The position numbers were made by a program, and so were the translations under genes. From Leptospira ellisii (GTDB lineage: Bacteria > Spirochaetota > Leptospiria > Leptospirales > Leptospiraceae): a stretch of 35,250 bases of DNA. Below, piece after piece: positions 11,261 to 23,488 of this stretch. The stretch's first letter is position 1. Every line of letters begins with the position of its first letter. The notes under the pieces were generated by a model. That model was not told the origin of the DNA and searched no databases. It worked only from the letters and a program-made list of their open reading frames with translations. Where the stretch lies: positions 1 to 35,250 of the forward strand of contig NZ_NPEF01000006.1 of assembly GCF_002811955.1 (NCBI RefSeq). Reading direction: 5' to 3'.

Positions 11261-11899
11261 TTGGAACGTTTTTTATCCGGAATCCGAACGAAAAAAATCC
11301 TATTGTGCGCGGTTTGTTTCGCGTCCTTGTCCTGTTTCACGGTTTGCAGTTCCTTTACCGACAATTACAAAGCATTACAAAAATGTAAATTTCAAGTTTT
11401 GTCCTTGGAGGCGCAAAAGGCGGAATTGATCTCGTTCCCCCCGGTTCCTAAAATCGTGTTTTTGGCGAAGGTGGAAATCGAAAATCCGAACGAAACCGAC
11501 GTGACGATCCATAAATTCGATCTTTCCTTTTACGTTCCAGACGCTTCTTCCCAGGGAGAATCGGAACTGGCCCGGGTTCAATCCGGAGAAAAGTTCGTGA
11601 TTCCGGCGCTTCAGAAAAAGATCGTGGATCTACAAGTGGAGACCCTTTTCGAAAAAAAGATGGATCGGAATCTTCTGCAGGTCGCGCTCGGAATTCTGCA
11701 AGCGGGATTGGCCGGAAAGGAATTGAATTTTTCCATCCGGGGAAGTTTCGAATACGAGACGATCTTCGGTTCCGTGCAGATTCCCGTGAGCGAAAAGATA
11801 CCGTTGAAAACCGGAAAACGAAATCCGATCGGGCGGTCGTTTATGTCGGTGCCGTTCGATTCCTCCGCGTTTCGATTTACGACGGAAACGATACGATAG
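11261..11899 (+). CDS. LEA14-like (LEA type 2) probable lipoprotein
   Basis: A 212-residue envelope protein. After a basic start (MERFLSGIRTKK) comes a hydrophobic stretch rich in Cys (ILLCAVCFASLSCFTVCSSF), so a lipoprotein signal is likely, though whether SLSC or FTVC is the lipobox is unclear. The body reads KIVFLAKVEIENPNETDVTIHKFDLSFYV and later LNFSIRGSFEYETIFGSVQIPV, the beta-sandwich pattern of LEA14/water-stress (WHy) domains. The TTG at 11261 is chosen over an earlier in-frame TTG at 11240 because the latter lies inside the preceding gene and GGAAGGAAAG precedes 11261. Function unknown; it probably resides in the periplasm or on a membrane face. Confidence 0.75.
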   Translation: MERFLSGIRTKKILLCAVCFASLSCFTVCSSFTDNYKALQKCKFQVLSLEAQKAELISFPPVPKIVFLAKVEIENPNETDVTIHKFDLSFYVPDASSQGESELARVQSGEKFVIPALQKKIVDLQVETLFEKKMDRNLLQVALGILQAGLAGKELNFSIRGSFEYETIFGSVQIPVSEKIPLKTGKRNPIGRSFMSVPFDSSAFRFTTETIR

Positions 11900-11900
11900 A

Positions 11901-12230
11901 ATGAAAGAAAGAATTTTCGGCAAAATCGTTTCGATCCTCCTTTTTGCGACGGCTCTTTCGTTCGGGGCGACCGGATGTTATCAGAAAAATACGGACGCGG
12001 ATTTTTATAGTTTCGAAGACGCGAGCACGCGACTCGTGGTGGCTTACGCTTCTAAGGACGCGATCTGCAACACTTCCCGGAGAATTACCGCTTTGGTTCC
12101 GGGCCGTGCCAGAAAGAAGGACATCGATTTTTGCGTGAACGCGGTCCTTGCGGTAAGTTGCGAAGCTTGGGCTTCCACCGCGGCGGACGCGACACCTGCT
12201 ACGTGTAAGGCGATAGAGTTTAGATTTTAA
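11901..12230 (+). CDS. Small Cys-containing lipoprotein
   Basis: A 109-residue predicted lipoprotein. The signal peptide MKERIFGKIVSILLFATALS leads to a lipobox-like FGATGC with Cys26 as the lipidated residue. The mature part contains four more Cys (56, 78, 87, 102), enough for two disulfides. I do not recognise a family. The start codon lies one base after the stop of the LEA-like gene, so it belongs to the same operon. Confidence 0.75.
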   Translation: MKERIFGKIVSILLFATALSFGATGCYQKNTDADFYSFEDASTRLVVAYASKDAICNTSRRITALVPGRARKKDIDFCVNAVLAVSCEAWASTAADATPATCKAIEFRF

Positions 12231-12240
12231 GGAAATTCTA

Positions 12241-12726
12241 ATGAAACCCGCGGAATGGTTTTTCGGAATCAGCCTTGCCTTTGCCGGTTTGATCTATCTT
12301 TTTCTTCTTTTGGTCCGCAGAAAGGAAAACGACGGGGGGAATTCCGTCGTAAAGTATTCCCTTCCCAAAGAGGAGGAAAACTCCCGATTTAAAATCTCCG
12401 AATCCCGGGAAACCGCGAAAACCAAAACGAACATACTGGAGGTTTTCGATTATAACGGAATCAAGATCATGCACGAGAACGGAATTTACACCGTAAACGC
12501 GGGCGGCGAGATCGAAGTGTACGCTTCTTGGCAAACTCTTCCTTCGCGTTATCAAAGAATGGTCAAAGAAATGGATCATCGTGCAACGGGTGAAAAAAAA
12601 GCGGGAAAGTATTATATGGAAATCCTAAACGGAGTGTATTACGTGATTTTTCCGGACGGGAAAAAACATAAATACAAACGTTTCGAAGAGATCCCCGAAA
12701 AGATCCGGAAAAATCTCGGCTATTGA
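12241..12726 (+). CDS. Single-pass membrane protein of unknown function
   Basis: A 161-residue protein. One N-terminal transmembrane helix (about residues 7-25, WFFGISLAFAGLIYLFLLLV) is followed by RRK, so the C-terminal part is probably cytoplasmic by the positive-inside rule. The soluble part is charged and holds two similar units, NGIKIMHENGIYTVNAGGE with LPSRYQRMVKEM, and NGVYYVIFPDGKKHKYKRF with IPEKIRKNL, which may be an internal repeat. It starts 10 bp after the lipoprotein stop with an AAGGAAA site and ends the five-gene operon. Family not recognised. Confidence 0.7.
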   Translation: MKPAEWFFGISLAFAGLIYLFLLLVRRKENDGGNSVVKYSLPKEEENSRFKISESRETAKTKTNILEVFDYNGIKIMHENGIYTVNAGGEIEVYASWQTLPSRYQRMVKEMDHRATGEKKAGKYYMEILNGVYYVIFPDGKKHKYKRFEEIPEKIRKNLGY

Positions 12727-12803
12727 TGAAGAAACTACTTTCTAAAAATGATCGTACGACTTGATCGTTCCTGACCGCGTGGAATCCGCATTCGGTTTCG
12801 CTC

Positions 12804-13486
12804 TTAAGGAATCGGTTTTCGCTTCGGAGAAATCGATTCGATTCGAATCGCTCTGGGAAACGTGGGACACGCGGAAACACATTGTCCGCAGCCTACGCAG
12901 TCTTTGGAAAAGGAAGGTTTGATTCCCTTAAAACGAACGACTCCCTCTACTGGACAAGCGTCCTTACAATTGGAACACGCGTTTTGCCCGCTTTTTTGGT
13001 TGAGACAGTATTCGAAAATTCCCTTCGCTTGCCCGAGTTTAGGATTCGCTTCCTCCGTAAACGGAAGTAACGCCTCGTCCTTGCAGGCGTTGATGCAAGG
13101 CCAATCCTTACAAAGCATACATGCATTCAAATTTACGTCCATACGAGGAACGTGTTTTTCGGAAGTTTCGTCGAAAACCGGAAACAAGACGCTGTAAGGG
13201 CAGGCGTAGATACAATCCCCACAGCCGGTGCATTTTTTCAGGAATTCGATTTCGTCTAACGCACCCGGAGGGTATTGTACGTTTCGGATCCTCCGTTTTC
13301 GATTGGGTTTGATTTGCCGAGGAAGCGTGAATGCGGTTTCGCGTTCGGATTTGCTTTTTTTAGGGGGTGAAGGGGGAGGCGATTCCGGTTCGGTGATCTC
13401 CTTGAATCCTGATACGATCTCGGAGGCGCTTTCTTGGGCGAGGTCCAGCATTCTCGCCAGACCCTTTTTGAAAAAATCCTTACGAT

Positions 13487-13490
<4 letters not shown>
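12804..13490 (-). CDS. Ferredoxin-type protein with four [4Fe-4S] motifs (NapG/MauM-like)
   Basis: A 228-residue polyferredoxin. Sixteen Cys fall in four sets: 87/90/93/97 ([12 protein letters not shown]), 124/127/132/136 ([13 protein letters not shown]), 162/172/175/179 (CSNCKDACP) and 198/201/204/208 ([12 protein letters not shown]). This arrangement is typical of NapG/NapF/MauM-type electron-transfer proteins. The N-terminus [15 protein letters not shown] resembles a degenerate twin-arginine motif, but no hydrophobic signal follows, so the protein is probably cytoplasmic; a Pro/Lys-rich linker (about 33-70) precedes the clusters. The start is TTG at 13490, overlapping the murA stop as TTGA after AAGGGAAGA. 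The frame is open upstream within murA, but that part has no family character. The redox partner is unknown. Confidence 0.85.
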
Positions 13491-14785
<1,295 letters not shown>

Positions 14786-14862
14786 AGTGATACGCTGTAG
14801 GATCCGTTCTTTCTGGCAATCGAATTGTAACGACTCTTTCGACGGGGTTTTTAAGAAATAAA

Positions 14863-14883
14863 TTCCCGGTCTTCGACCAGGAA
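14863..14883. other. Short hairpin in the murA-lnt spacer
   Basis: TTCC and GGTC at 14863-14871 pair with GACC and GGAA at 14875-14883, with one C/A mismatch and a TTC loop. It lies in the divergent spacer between murA and lnt. It could be a 5' leader structure or an operator; nothing more can be said. Confidence 0.3.
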
Positions 14884-14943
14884 CGGTTTCCTCGATGAAT
14901 TCTGTTGACTTCCCGTTCCGATCAGGAGATGAACGTTTTATCC

Positions 14944-16722
14944 ATGGACACTTTACATCATCGTTTTCAGCAGTTCCAGAAGACCGTCTGGTTCAACCTA
15001 TTCTGTTATCTTTGGACCGGATTTTTTTCTTTTCTGGCGTTTGCACCGGTTTCCCTCAGTCATTTTGTTTGGATCGCTCCGTTCGGTCTTTTTTGGCTGA
15101 GTCTGAAATACCACGGAAGTTATAAAAAATTATTTTACCACGGTCTTTTGATCGGAGTCGTTTTTTATGCGATCTCCTTTCATTGGATCATCCATATGTC
15201 CATCACCTTCGGAAACTTTCCGTATCCGATCGCGGTTTTGATCCTTCTTTTCGCCGGACTTCTTTTCAGTTTGAAGTTTCCGATCTTTATGTTGAGCTTT
15301 TCCTTTCTTTCGGGAAAGATAGGCCGTCATTCGGTTTGGGTGGCGGGTTTTTGCGGGCTGTTGTCCGAATTGATCGGTCCCCAGTTGTTTCCTTGGTATT
15401 GGGGAAATTTGGCGGCGGGGAATCTGATTCTCGCGCAGAACGCGGAAATCACCGGAGTTTACGGAATCAGTTTTCTCGTATTCATAGTTTCTTATACTTT
15501 ATTCCAATCGAATCCGTGGCATTGGAAGGAGATATTCCGATCCAAGGAAAAAAGAAATCAATATCTGCGTTTTATCGCGCTCCCTTCGCTTTTGCTTCTC
15601 GCGTTCGTCGTGTCGGGAATCCTCCTTTATAAGAAATGGGAGAACGTAAAACCGGTTAAATCGCTGAGCGTTCTGGTGATTCAACCGGACGCTCCTCTGA
15701 GCTTTCGCGACGGGCGGGAAGTGAAGGAATCGATCGAGGCGTTGATGGCCCGTATCGAACGGCTTGCGGAGGAAGGCGTCGCGAGAATGGGGAAAAAGCC
15801 GGATCTGATCATTCTTCCGGAAGCGGGAGTGCCGTTTTTTTCGGCGCATAACACGCCTGTGACGACGATCGCGAGGAGATTGTATTGGCATCGTTTCGAT
15901 TCGTTGATGTTCCTTTTGGCGAATAAATACAAGGCCAACGTTTTTTTCAACGAAATCGACGCGGGTTATAAGGGGACTCCAGGCTCTAGAAATTTAAGAT
16001 ATTATAATAATAACGTATTGTATGATCCGAACGGGGATAGAAGGGACGCGTATCAAAAGAAATTCCTTCTGATGTTCGGCGAATATATGCCTTTCGATTT
16101 TTTATACGATCTGAGTCAGCAAACGGGAAGATTCGAGCCGGGGTTAACGCACAATCTCATCCGTTATTACACTCCCGCCGAAAAGGATAAATCCCCGAAA
16201 GGTTTACATTTGGGTTGGATCGATACGGAGAATTTGAATCACGAAGCTGTTCGTGCCTATTATGAACCGGCGAAAACGGAACTGAAGGAGGCGGGAAAAT
16301 TCCTTCCCTTGATCTGTTACGAGGTGATTCTTCCCGAGTTCGTTAGGGAATTTAGAACCGCAGGGAATCCGGAATTTATCGCGAACCTTACCAACGATAA
16401 ATGGTACGGAACTACGACGGAAAGCGATCAGCATATGGAACTCGGAAGATTGCGTTCGATCGAGTTAAGACGTTGGATGGTTCGATCCACGAACTCAGGA
16501 ATTACGGCGAATATCGATCATCTCGGGAGATTCGTAGGCGGTAAAAAAACGGGACTGATGACCGCGGAAGCGCTTTCTGAAACGATCGATGTGATCGATT
16601 CACCGCCCACGTTTTATACTCAATACGGGAATCTGATTCCTTGGGTAATGTTGGGACTGACCGGTATTTATTATCTGAATCTTTTGATAGGAATTAAAAA
16701 GGGAAAGAAGAGTAATTCGTAA
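14944..16722 (+). CDS. lnt: Apolipoprotein N-acyltransferase
   Basis: Adds the third acyl chain to the N-terminal Cys of lipoproteins at the inner membrane, the last step of lipoprotein maturation. About 592 residues: six or so N-terminal transmembrane segments, a nitrilase-like periplasmic domain and a C-terminal transmembrane helix ([18 protein letters not shown]). The Glu-Lys-Cys triad is predicted as Glu293 ([10 protein letters not shown]), Lys372 ([12 protein letters not shown]) and Cys458 (LPLICYEVI). The Lys-to-Cys spacing (86) exceeds that of E. coli (52), which indicates an insertion. The start is uncertain: ATG 14944 sits 15 nt after AGGAG, ATG 14929 sits directly against it, and a TTG at 14905 is also in frame. 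The window holds several predicted lipoprotein substrates. Confidence 0.93.
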   Translation: MDTLHHRFQQFQKTVWFNLFCYLWTGFFSFLAFAPVSLSHFVWIAPFGLFWLSLKYHGSYKKLFYHGLLIGVVFYAISFHWIIHMSITFGNFPYPIAVLILLFAGLLFSLKFPIFMLSFSFLSGKIGRHSVWVAGFCGLLSELIGPQLFPWYWGNLAAGNLILAQNAEITGVYGISFLVFIVSYTLFQSNPWHWKEIFRSKEKRNQYLRFIALPSLLLLAFVVSGILLYKKWENVKPVKSLSVLVIQPDAPLSFRDGREVKESIEALMARIERLAEEGVARMGKKPDLIILPEAGVPFFSAHNTPVTTIARRLYWHRFDSLMFLLANKYKANVFFNEIDAGYKGTPGSRNLRYYNNNVLYDPNGDRRDAYQKKFLLMFGEYMPFDFLYDLSQQTGRFEPGLTHNLIRYYTPAEKDKSPKGLHLGWIDTENLNHEAVRAYYEPAKTELKEAGKFLPLICYEVILPEFVREFRTAGNPEFIANLTNDKWYGTTTESDQHMELGRLRSIELRRWMVRSTNSGITANIDHLGRFVGGKKTGLMTAEALSETIDVIDSPPTFYTQYGNLIPWVMLGLTGIYYLNLLIGIKKGKKSNS

Positions 16723-16789
16723 CGTTTTTCTTTTTATAACTTGGCCGGTTCTTTTCGAAAATAGATTGCGATCAGGACCGGAACGATTG

Positions 16790-16807
16790 ATTCGGATTCT
16801 TCCGAAT
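16790..16807 (+). terminator. Hairpin downstream of lnt
   Basis: ATTCGGA at 16790-16796 pairs with TCCGAAT at 16801-16807 around a TTCT loop, about 68 bases after the lnt stop. A short T-run (GTTTTG) follows at some distance. It is a possible terminator for lnt, weakly supported. Confidence 0.35.
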
Positions 16808-16817
16808 ACGGAGTTTT

Positions 16818-16831
16818 GTGTGAGTTCCCAC
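16818..16831 (+). repeat. GTGTGAGTTCCCAC repeat, copy 1
   Basis: Matches the first 14 bases of the 16-base unit GTGTGAGTTCCCACAC seen at 16924-16939; it then diverges (GCGA). Confidence 0.85.
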
Positions 16832-16878
16832 GCGATTCGGTTTTAAAAGGAAATTTTTTGTTGGTTCAACCGATTTCC

Positions 16879-16894
16879 GTGTGAGAGTTCCCTC
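16879..16894 (+). repeat. GTGTGAGTTCCCAC repeat, degenerate copy 2
   Basis: Reads GTGTGAGAGTTCCCTC: the same unit with a two-base insertion and an A-to-T change near the end. Confidence 0.65.
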
Positions 16895-16923
16895 AAAAGT
16901 TCTACAACAAAACTTCTTCGAAT

Positions 16924-16939
16924 GTGTGAGTTCCCACAC
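16924..16939 (+). repeat. GTGTGAGTTCCCACAC repeat, copy 3
   Basis: A full 16-base unit. It is itself an imperfect palindrome (GTGTG...CACAC) and is the exact reverse complement of the copy at 16983-16998. Confidence 0.9.
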
Positions 16940-16982
16940 AAATATTTTTCTATTACAAGGTATCGACTGTAAAAGCGGGTAT

Positions 16983-16998
16983 GTGTGGGAACTCACAC
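16983..16998 (-). repeat. GTGTGAGTTCCCACAC repeat, inverted copy 4
   Basis: Reads GTGTGGGAACTCACAC on the plus strand, the exact reverse complement of copy 3. Copies 3 and 4 form 16-bp inverted repeats bracketing 43 bases, ending 14 bases from the stop of the convergent gene. Confidence 0.9.
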
Positions 16999-17012
16999 AC
17001 TATCCCATATTC

Positions 17013-18143
17013 TTACGGATTGATCAAATAATACGAAAGAATTCCCTGATACGTTTCTTCCGAACCTGGAATCAGCTGTTTTTCCGGACAATGAACGGTT
17101 AAGTCCGCTAAAGAATAAATCTGATACGGTTTAGCGAAAAACAATCGGATAAAAAAACGGAGAACTGCGGAGATATTGGAAAGCACGTTGATGCTTCCGA
17201 CGGATCGTTTTCGAATCAAATCGGCGAAACATCCGTTTTCCAAATGGATTCTTTCCCGAAGAGGTAGTTCGTATCCGGAAAAAGGTTCCTTCTCCGTTTC
17301 TAACGTTTCAAAACGAACGACCTTTCCGGATAAAATCGTTTTTCCGGAGGGATTCAAAAGGGCCGCCGTCCTAAAAAAACCTCCCGGGAAAGAATCGTTT
17401 CCGATGAAACCTCCCGTATAAAAACGGAATTCCTTTTCGTTGATCGAACGGAAGAGTTCCCACCTTCGGCTGTATTTATAAACCTCGTAGTTGGTTAAAA
17501 GATGTTCCAAACCTCCGGTTCCGAGTAGATCCTTCTTCTTGCCGTCTTGGATGAGATAACCCCAAGCGGACTGAAAAGAATACGCCATGTCGGCCTGGAC
17601 GAATCCACCGGGATCCTTGACCGGATACTTTCCTCCGGAAAGGGAAACCCCTTGTTTGAGATCGGATTTGAAAGATAAGAATAGCTTAATATTCTCCGTC
17701 TCTTGTTGGATTTCTATCCCTTCCGAGTTGAGGCTCATCCGATTGTTTTCGATCTTAAGATCGAACTTTCCCTTTTCCGCGGTCAGCTCTTTGGAGGAGA
17801 ATTCCTTGGTGACGAACTGCGTTCCTTCCCCCAAGGTATGAACGACCAAACTGATTCCGCAGTTTTTCGTACCCGGACCGAGATTACTGACCAAAAACGT
17901 CGCATAGATGAACGTCTTATCATCCCGATACGAATAGTTCCAGGCCTGAAAGTATCCTTCCTGCGAATACGGCTGGAACGAATAGTCCTTCAACGAAGTT
18001 TTCCGCAGGTTCGTAAAATCGTCCGCGTTTATATCGGAATACGCGAAGGACGAAAATAAAAATAAAACCGACAAAACACGAACGGTCGATAAAATCGTCG
18101 GAACTTTCAAAGAGCGATTTCCCGGGCGTCTCGAATACAACAT
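17013..18143 (-). CDS. Exported hypothetical protein, possibly lipocalin-like
   Basis: A 376-residue protein with a probable signal peptide (hydrophobic VRVLSVLFLFSSFAYS after a basic N-terminal region). The mature protein is rich in predicted beta strands with many aromatic residues (YFQAWNYSYRDDKTFIYATF, GISLVVHTLGEG, WGYLIQDG, FYTGGFIG). The alternation and overall length are reminiscent of AttH/CrtC/Svf1-like lipocalin-fold proteins, but I see no diagnostic motif, so this is a guess. The C-terminal third (SNISAVLRFFIRLFFAKPYQIYSLADLTVH) contains a second hydrophobic stretch. It ends next to the repeat-rich spacer and lies 33 bp downstream of the gene at 18177-18596. Confidence 0.7.
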   Translation of the reverse strand: MLYSRRPGNRSLKVPTILSTVRVLSVLFLFSSFAYSDINADDFTNLRKTSLKDYSFQPYSQEGYFQAWNYSYRDDKTFIYATFLVSNLGPGTKNCGISLVVHTLGEGTQFVTKEFSSKELTAEKGKFDLKIENNRMSLNSEGIEIQQETENIKLFLSFKSDLKQGVSLSGGKYPVKDPGGFVQADMAYSFQSAWGYLIQDGKKKDLLGTGGLEHLLTNYEVYKYSRRWELFRSINEKEFRFYTGGFIGNDSFPGGFFRTAALLNPSGKTILSGKVVRFETLETEKEPFSGYELPLRERIHLENGCFADLIRKRSVGSINVLSNISAVLRFFIRLFFAKPYQIYSLADLTVHCPEKQLIPGSEETYQGILSYYLINP

Positions 18144-18176
18144 GCAGAAGGAACCTTATGCCCGGGAGACATTCGA

Positions 18177-18596
18177 TCAAGCAGAATCTTTCCGCGACGG
18201 CGTTTTCGTATTCGAAAGATCGATCAAAACACAATCGGTTTCATAAAGATCGGAAAGACAGACGATTTCGAAAATCGGATGATCGTCTTTACCTTCGAAC
18301 AAAAACCGCTCCTGTTCCCGCCGAATTCCGTCCAAATGAATCCAGGTATCGAACCGGTTTCCTGATTTTAGAACTACGAAAAAATCGTACGTCCCGATCT
18401 TTTTGACGAACACGTCGAAATTGTCGGATTCATCGTTTTCCAATTCGAATCTTAACTTTTTAGAATCGAGTCGTTTCGATTCCGAAATCGCCGGGACATA
18501 TTGTCGATTGAGAGCGGAAAGAATTCTCCTAAATTCCTCTTTCCTTCCCTGCAACCGCGTCCACTCTCCGTCGTCCAAGTTTACGGTCTCATCCAT
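18177..18596 (-). CDS. Hypothetical protein, 139 residues
   Basis: A soluble, acidic protein starting MDETVNLDDGEWTRLQGRK. The start at 18596 is preceded by GAAGGGG at good spacing; the frame is open for 84 codons upstream, but that part looks non-coding. The body alternates hydrophobic and charged stretches (NFDVFVKKIGTYDFFVVLKSG, DTWIHLDGIR, PIFEIVCLSDLYETDCVLIDL), suggesting a small alpha/beta domain. No family recognised. It is probably co-transcribed with the exported-protein gene 33 bp downstream. Confidence 0.65.
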   Translation of the reverse strand: MDETVNLDDGEWTRLQGRKEEFRRILSALNRQYVPAISESKRLDSKKLRFELENDESDNFDVFVKKIGTYDFFVVLKSGNRFDTWIHLDGIRREQERFLFEGKDDHPIFEIVCLSDLYETDCVLIDLSNTKTPSRKDSA

Positions 18597-18804
18597 GGTT
18601 TTTACCCCTTCGCAATAAACGGTTCCGAAACGGTTTCGAAGGAACGGAATTCCCCCTCTTTTTTTGGAAATCCCCGTAAAAAAGGAAAGGAACGGTTGCG
18701 AAGGGATTACGACGGAACGGGGTGCGTTTTGATTCCTTCCGAGTGTCTTCCTTTTAATAAATCTTGCTAAAAAACGGAAAATCAAAATAGTATCTTTCAG
18801 AACT

Positions 18805-19380
<576 letters not shown>

Positions 19381-19427
19381 CTTTAAAGCAAAAGTATATT
19401 CTACTATTTTAATACCGTAACGATTTA

Positions 19428-20636
<1,209 letters not shown>

Positions 20637-20645
20637 GTTTCCCGC

Positions 20646-20677
20646 AAATTTCCGGCCCGGTTTCGGGTCGGGAATTT
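20646..20677 (+). terminator. Long hairpin after icd
   Basis: Bases 20646-20659 pair with 20664-20677 over 14 positions (two G-T wobbles) around a GTTT loop. It begins 9 bases after the icd stop and ends 10 bases before the next start codon. There is no T-run after it, so it may act as a transcript 3'-end stabiliser or attenuator rather than a classical terminator; its position close to the next start could also limit ribosome access. Confidence 0.5.
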
Positions 20678-20687
20678 CAAGAACCGC

Positions 20688-21356
20688 ATGAGATTCTCAT
20701 TCTTCCTTTCGATTCACGATTCGTTCCGAAGAATCGTCTCCTTTTTTATTCTTTTCGCTCTGTTCGTATCGACTCCGACGTTTTCCCAAAAATCCCCCAA
20801 GGAACCTATTCCTCCTTCCGAACCGAACGTGAGCGGAGACAATCGAAATCAAAGAGGGGAAACCTCCAAACAAACCGGAACCGGCGTCGACGAAAAAGGC
20901 GAAAAAAAGGTGAAACTCGTCCTCTGCGACGGTCGCGAGGTGGAAGGTTATTGGAAAAATCCCTCCTTGGAATTCAAATTCAAACATAAAAAGGGCGGAA
21001 TTACGTATTCAAAATCCTTAAAGTTAGAGGAACTTTCTAAAATAAGGGTTCTTTCCTGGAAACTTCAACCGGGAAACAAACGCAAAGAGGGAACTCCGTA
21101 TCGGGCAGAACCTTATCAAATCCAGATGGTCTCCTTTTTCGGAGAATCCTTTCAAAAAGAACCTTCTCCCGCGGGAGAAATCCAACAGATACAGTTGAAC
21201 AATCAGTTCGGGGAAACGACCCTGTTTTTTTATTGGAACGATCTTCAATACGAAAACGGCCAGTGGTATTCGGGTTTAAAATCCTTTTCCGGAGAATTCC
21301 GCACGGATTGTCATGCGGACGTGGTTCGGGAAATCCAGTTCCCCGCAGTTAATTAG
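20688..21356 (+). CDS. Exported hypothetical protein
   Basis: A 222-residue protein with an N-terminal signal sequence ([19 protein letters not shown]) and a low-complexity Pro/Glu/Asn/Gly-rich linker (about residues 35-75). It continues into a beta-rich domain ([45 protein letters not shown]). The phrase [15 protein letters not shown] resembles short SH3-like or Sm-like strands seen in other Leptospira exported proteins, but I cannot name a family. Two Cys remain in the mature part. The stop codon overlaps the convergent response-regulator stop by 3 bases, so no terminator separates the two genes. Confidence 0.72.
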   Translation: MRFSFFLSIHDSFRRIVSFFILFALFVSTPTFSQKSPKEPIPPSEPNVSGDNRNQRGETSKQTGTGVDEKGEKKVKLVLCDGREVEGYWKNPSLEFKFKHKKGGITYSKSLKLEELSKIRVLSWKLQPGNKRKEGTPYRAEPYQIQMVSFFGESFQKEPSPAGEIQQIQLNNQFGETTLFFYWNDLQYENGQWYSGLKSFSGEFRTDCHADVVREIQFPAVN

Positions 21357-22132
21357 ATTTTTTGAATATACTCCAGAATTTTACGCTCCGAATACGGTTT
21401 GGGAAGAATGTGCACGTCCTTTAGATTCGCGGATTCGCTGAGATCCGCGTCTTCTTCCAAGCCGGTCAAAACCGCGATTCTAATTTCGTCGTAACGTTTT
21501 TGATTTCGGATCGCGCCGACGAGGTCCTCGCCTGAAAATCCGGGCATGATCCAATCCGTAAAAACGTAGGAAATGATTTCGTCCGTGTTTTGAAGAAAGT
21601 CGTACGCTTTTTTTCCTTCTGTAAAGGCCTGAAACGTATATCCGTTTTTTTTCAGTATTTTTCCCAAAAGAAGAAGGTTCAGTTCCGAATCGTCCACGAT
21701 TAGTATTTTTCCCGTTTTGGAGTTAGGCGCCGCCGTTTCGTTGGAGCCGTAGGCGAGATCTATGATTTCCTTGATCACCGTCTTAAAATCCTCGATATCG
21801 GCGGGTTTCGGAAAAATTCCGTCGAAACCGCATTCCGCCGATTTGACGCGATTGGATTCTATATCCCCGGACGTGATCAGATATATTTTAGAATTTTTGC
21901 ATGGACTTTGTTTTTGATTTCGAAGGCCGTTCCGTATCAGTTTACAGACGTCGAAACCGTCTGAATCGGGAAGAATCATTCCCACCGTGATCACGTCGAA
22001 GTATTCGGAGAAAGCGAGATCCAGACCCGTTTTGGCGAAACCCGCTTCCAAAATCCGAAAGTCCTCCGCGGGAAAAAAGGAGGATATGATTTTTCGAACC
22101 GTGGCTCCCGAATCTAAAACGAGGACTTTCAA
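21353..22132 (-). CDS. Double-receiver response regulator with degenerate first domain
   Basis: A 259-residue protein made only of two CheY-like receiver domains, with no output domain. Domain 2 (about 141-259) is canonical: Asp147-Asp148 (LIVDDSE), phosphoacceptor Asp193 (FTDWIMPG), the Thr in AVLTGLEE, and Lys in LPKPYS. Domain 1 (about 1-125) keeps Lys109 (FPKPAD) and ITSGD, but has only one acidic-pocket Asp (LVLDSG). It also has Gly51 where the phosphoacceptor Asp should be ([13 protein letters not shown]), so it probably cannot be phosphorylated. The start is TTG at 22132, overlapping the upstream stop as TTGA; the open frame extends further, but into the neighbouring gene. It lies in an operon with mazG. 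A cognate kinase is not adjacent. Confidence 0.88.
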   Translation of the reverse strand: MKVLVLDSGATVRKIISSFFPAEDFRILEAGFAKTGLDLAFSEYFDVITVGMILPDSDGFDVCKLIRNGLRNQKQSPCKNSKIYLITSGDIESNRVKSAECGFDGIFPKPADIEDFKTVIKEIIDLAYGSNETAAPNSKTGKILIVDDSELNLLLLGKILKKNGYTFQAFTEGKKAYDFLQNTDEIISYVFTDWIMPGFSGEDLVGAIRNQKRYDEIRIAVLTGLEEDADLSESANLKDVHILPKPYSERKILEYIQKI

Positions 22133-22517
22133 ATTCCTGAATCTCCCAAGCCGATTTCCGCGATTCCCGCTTCGTAAACGGAAACCGCACGTTCCAACTT
22201 TTCCGGGATTTGTTCCAAAGGTTCTACGCATTGTCCGTCCGGTTCGGTCCACACGAGTTCTTCGGAGGAAGGATCGAAATCCAGACTGAGATAATAGATC
22301 GGAGAATTTCCGGCGGGGGTTTTACCGTTTAACGGGAGTAATGTGAAAGAACCGAAAATGGAGAATACGGACCGATATGTTTCGTTTTCGAATCCGAATA
22401 CGAAGGAACGAGGCCATTCTTGGGATTCGGTTTCAGGCGTGAGACGGAACTCCTTTCCTAAAAAAGAGATCAACGTTTCCGTTTTCCGAATTCTCGCTTG
22501 AAGCGAATCTGGCTCTT

Positions 22518-22521
<4 letters not shown>
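22129..22521 (-). CDS. Hypothetical protein between mazG and the response regulator
   Basis: A 130-residue protein of unknown family. It begins [25 protein letters not shown] (helical), then [25 protein letters not shown] and [18 protein letters not shown] (strands), then [19 protein letters not shown] (helix). The start overlaps the mazG stop (ATGA) and its own stop overlaps the regulator start (TTGA), so all three are likely translated together. The layout suggests a partner of either neighbour, but nothing in the sequence proves it. Confidence 0.72.
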
Positions 22522-23333
<812 letters not shown>

Positions 23334-23488
23334 CGGGAAATTCCTCCGGATCGTTGGGAAGTTGATATCGTCAATTTTTTTCTCCGCGGATCGATTCGCA
23401 TCCCTTTTCAGCCGTTTCGGACCGGGATTGGATTGACGGGAGCCGCAAAATTGAAGTATAGTTCTAAAAAATACTTTTTAGGCTCTGT

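Larger units (their letters stand above)
16723..17012. other. Convergent intergenic spacer with repeats
   Basis: The 290 bases between the ends of lnt and the exported-protein gene hold four copies of a 14-16-bp palindrome-like motif and a hairpin, listed separately. Short open frames cross the repeats in both directions, but they translate the repeat itself (for example WELTH and SSHT) and have no ribosome-binding sites, so I do not annotate them. Confidence 0.7.

Noticed and set aside
16818..16998. Possible CRISPR array from the four short repeats
   Set aside because: Units are only 14-16 bp, unevenly spaced, degenerate, and one is inverted; no cas genes are nearby.
16772..17102. Small open frames on both strands crossing the GTGTGAGTTCCCACAC repeats
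   Set aside because: They mostly translate the repeat itself and have no ribosome-binding site or family features.
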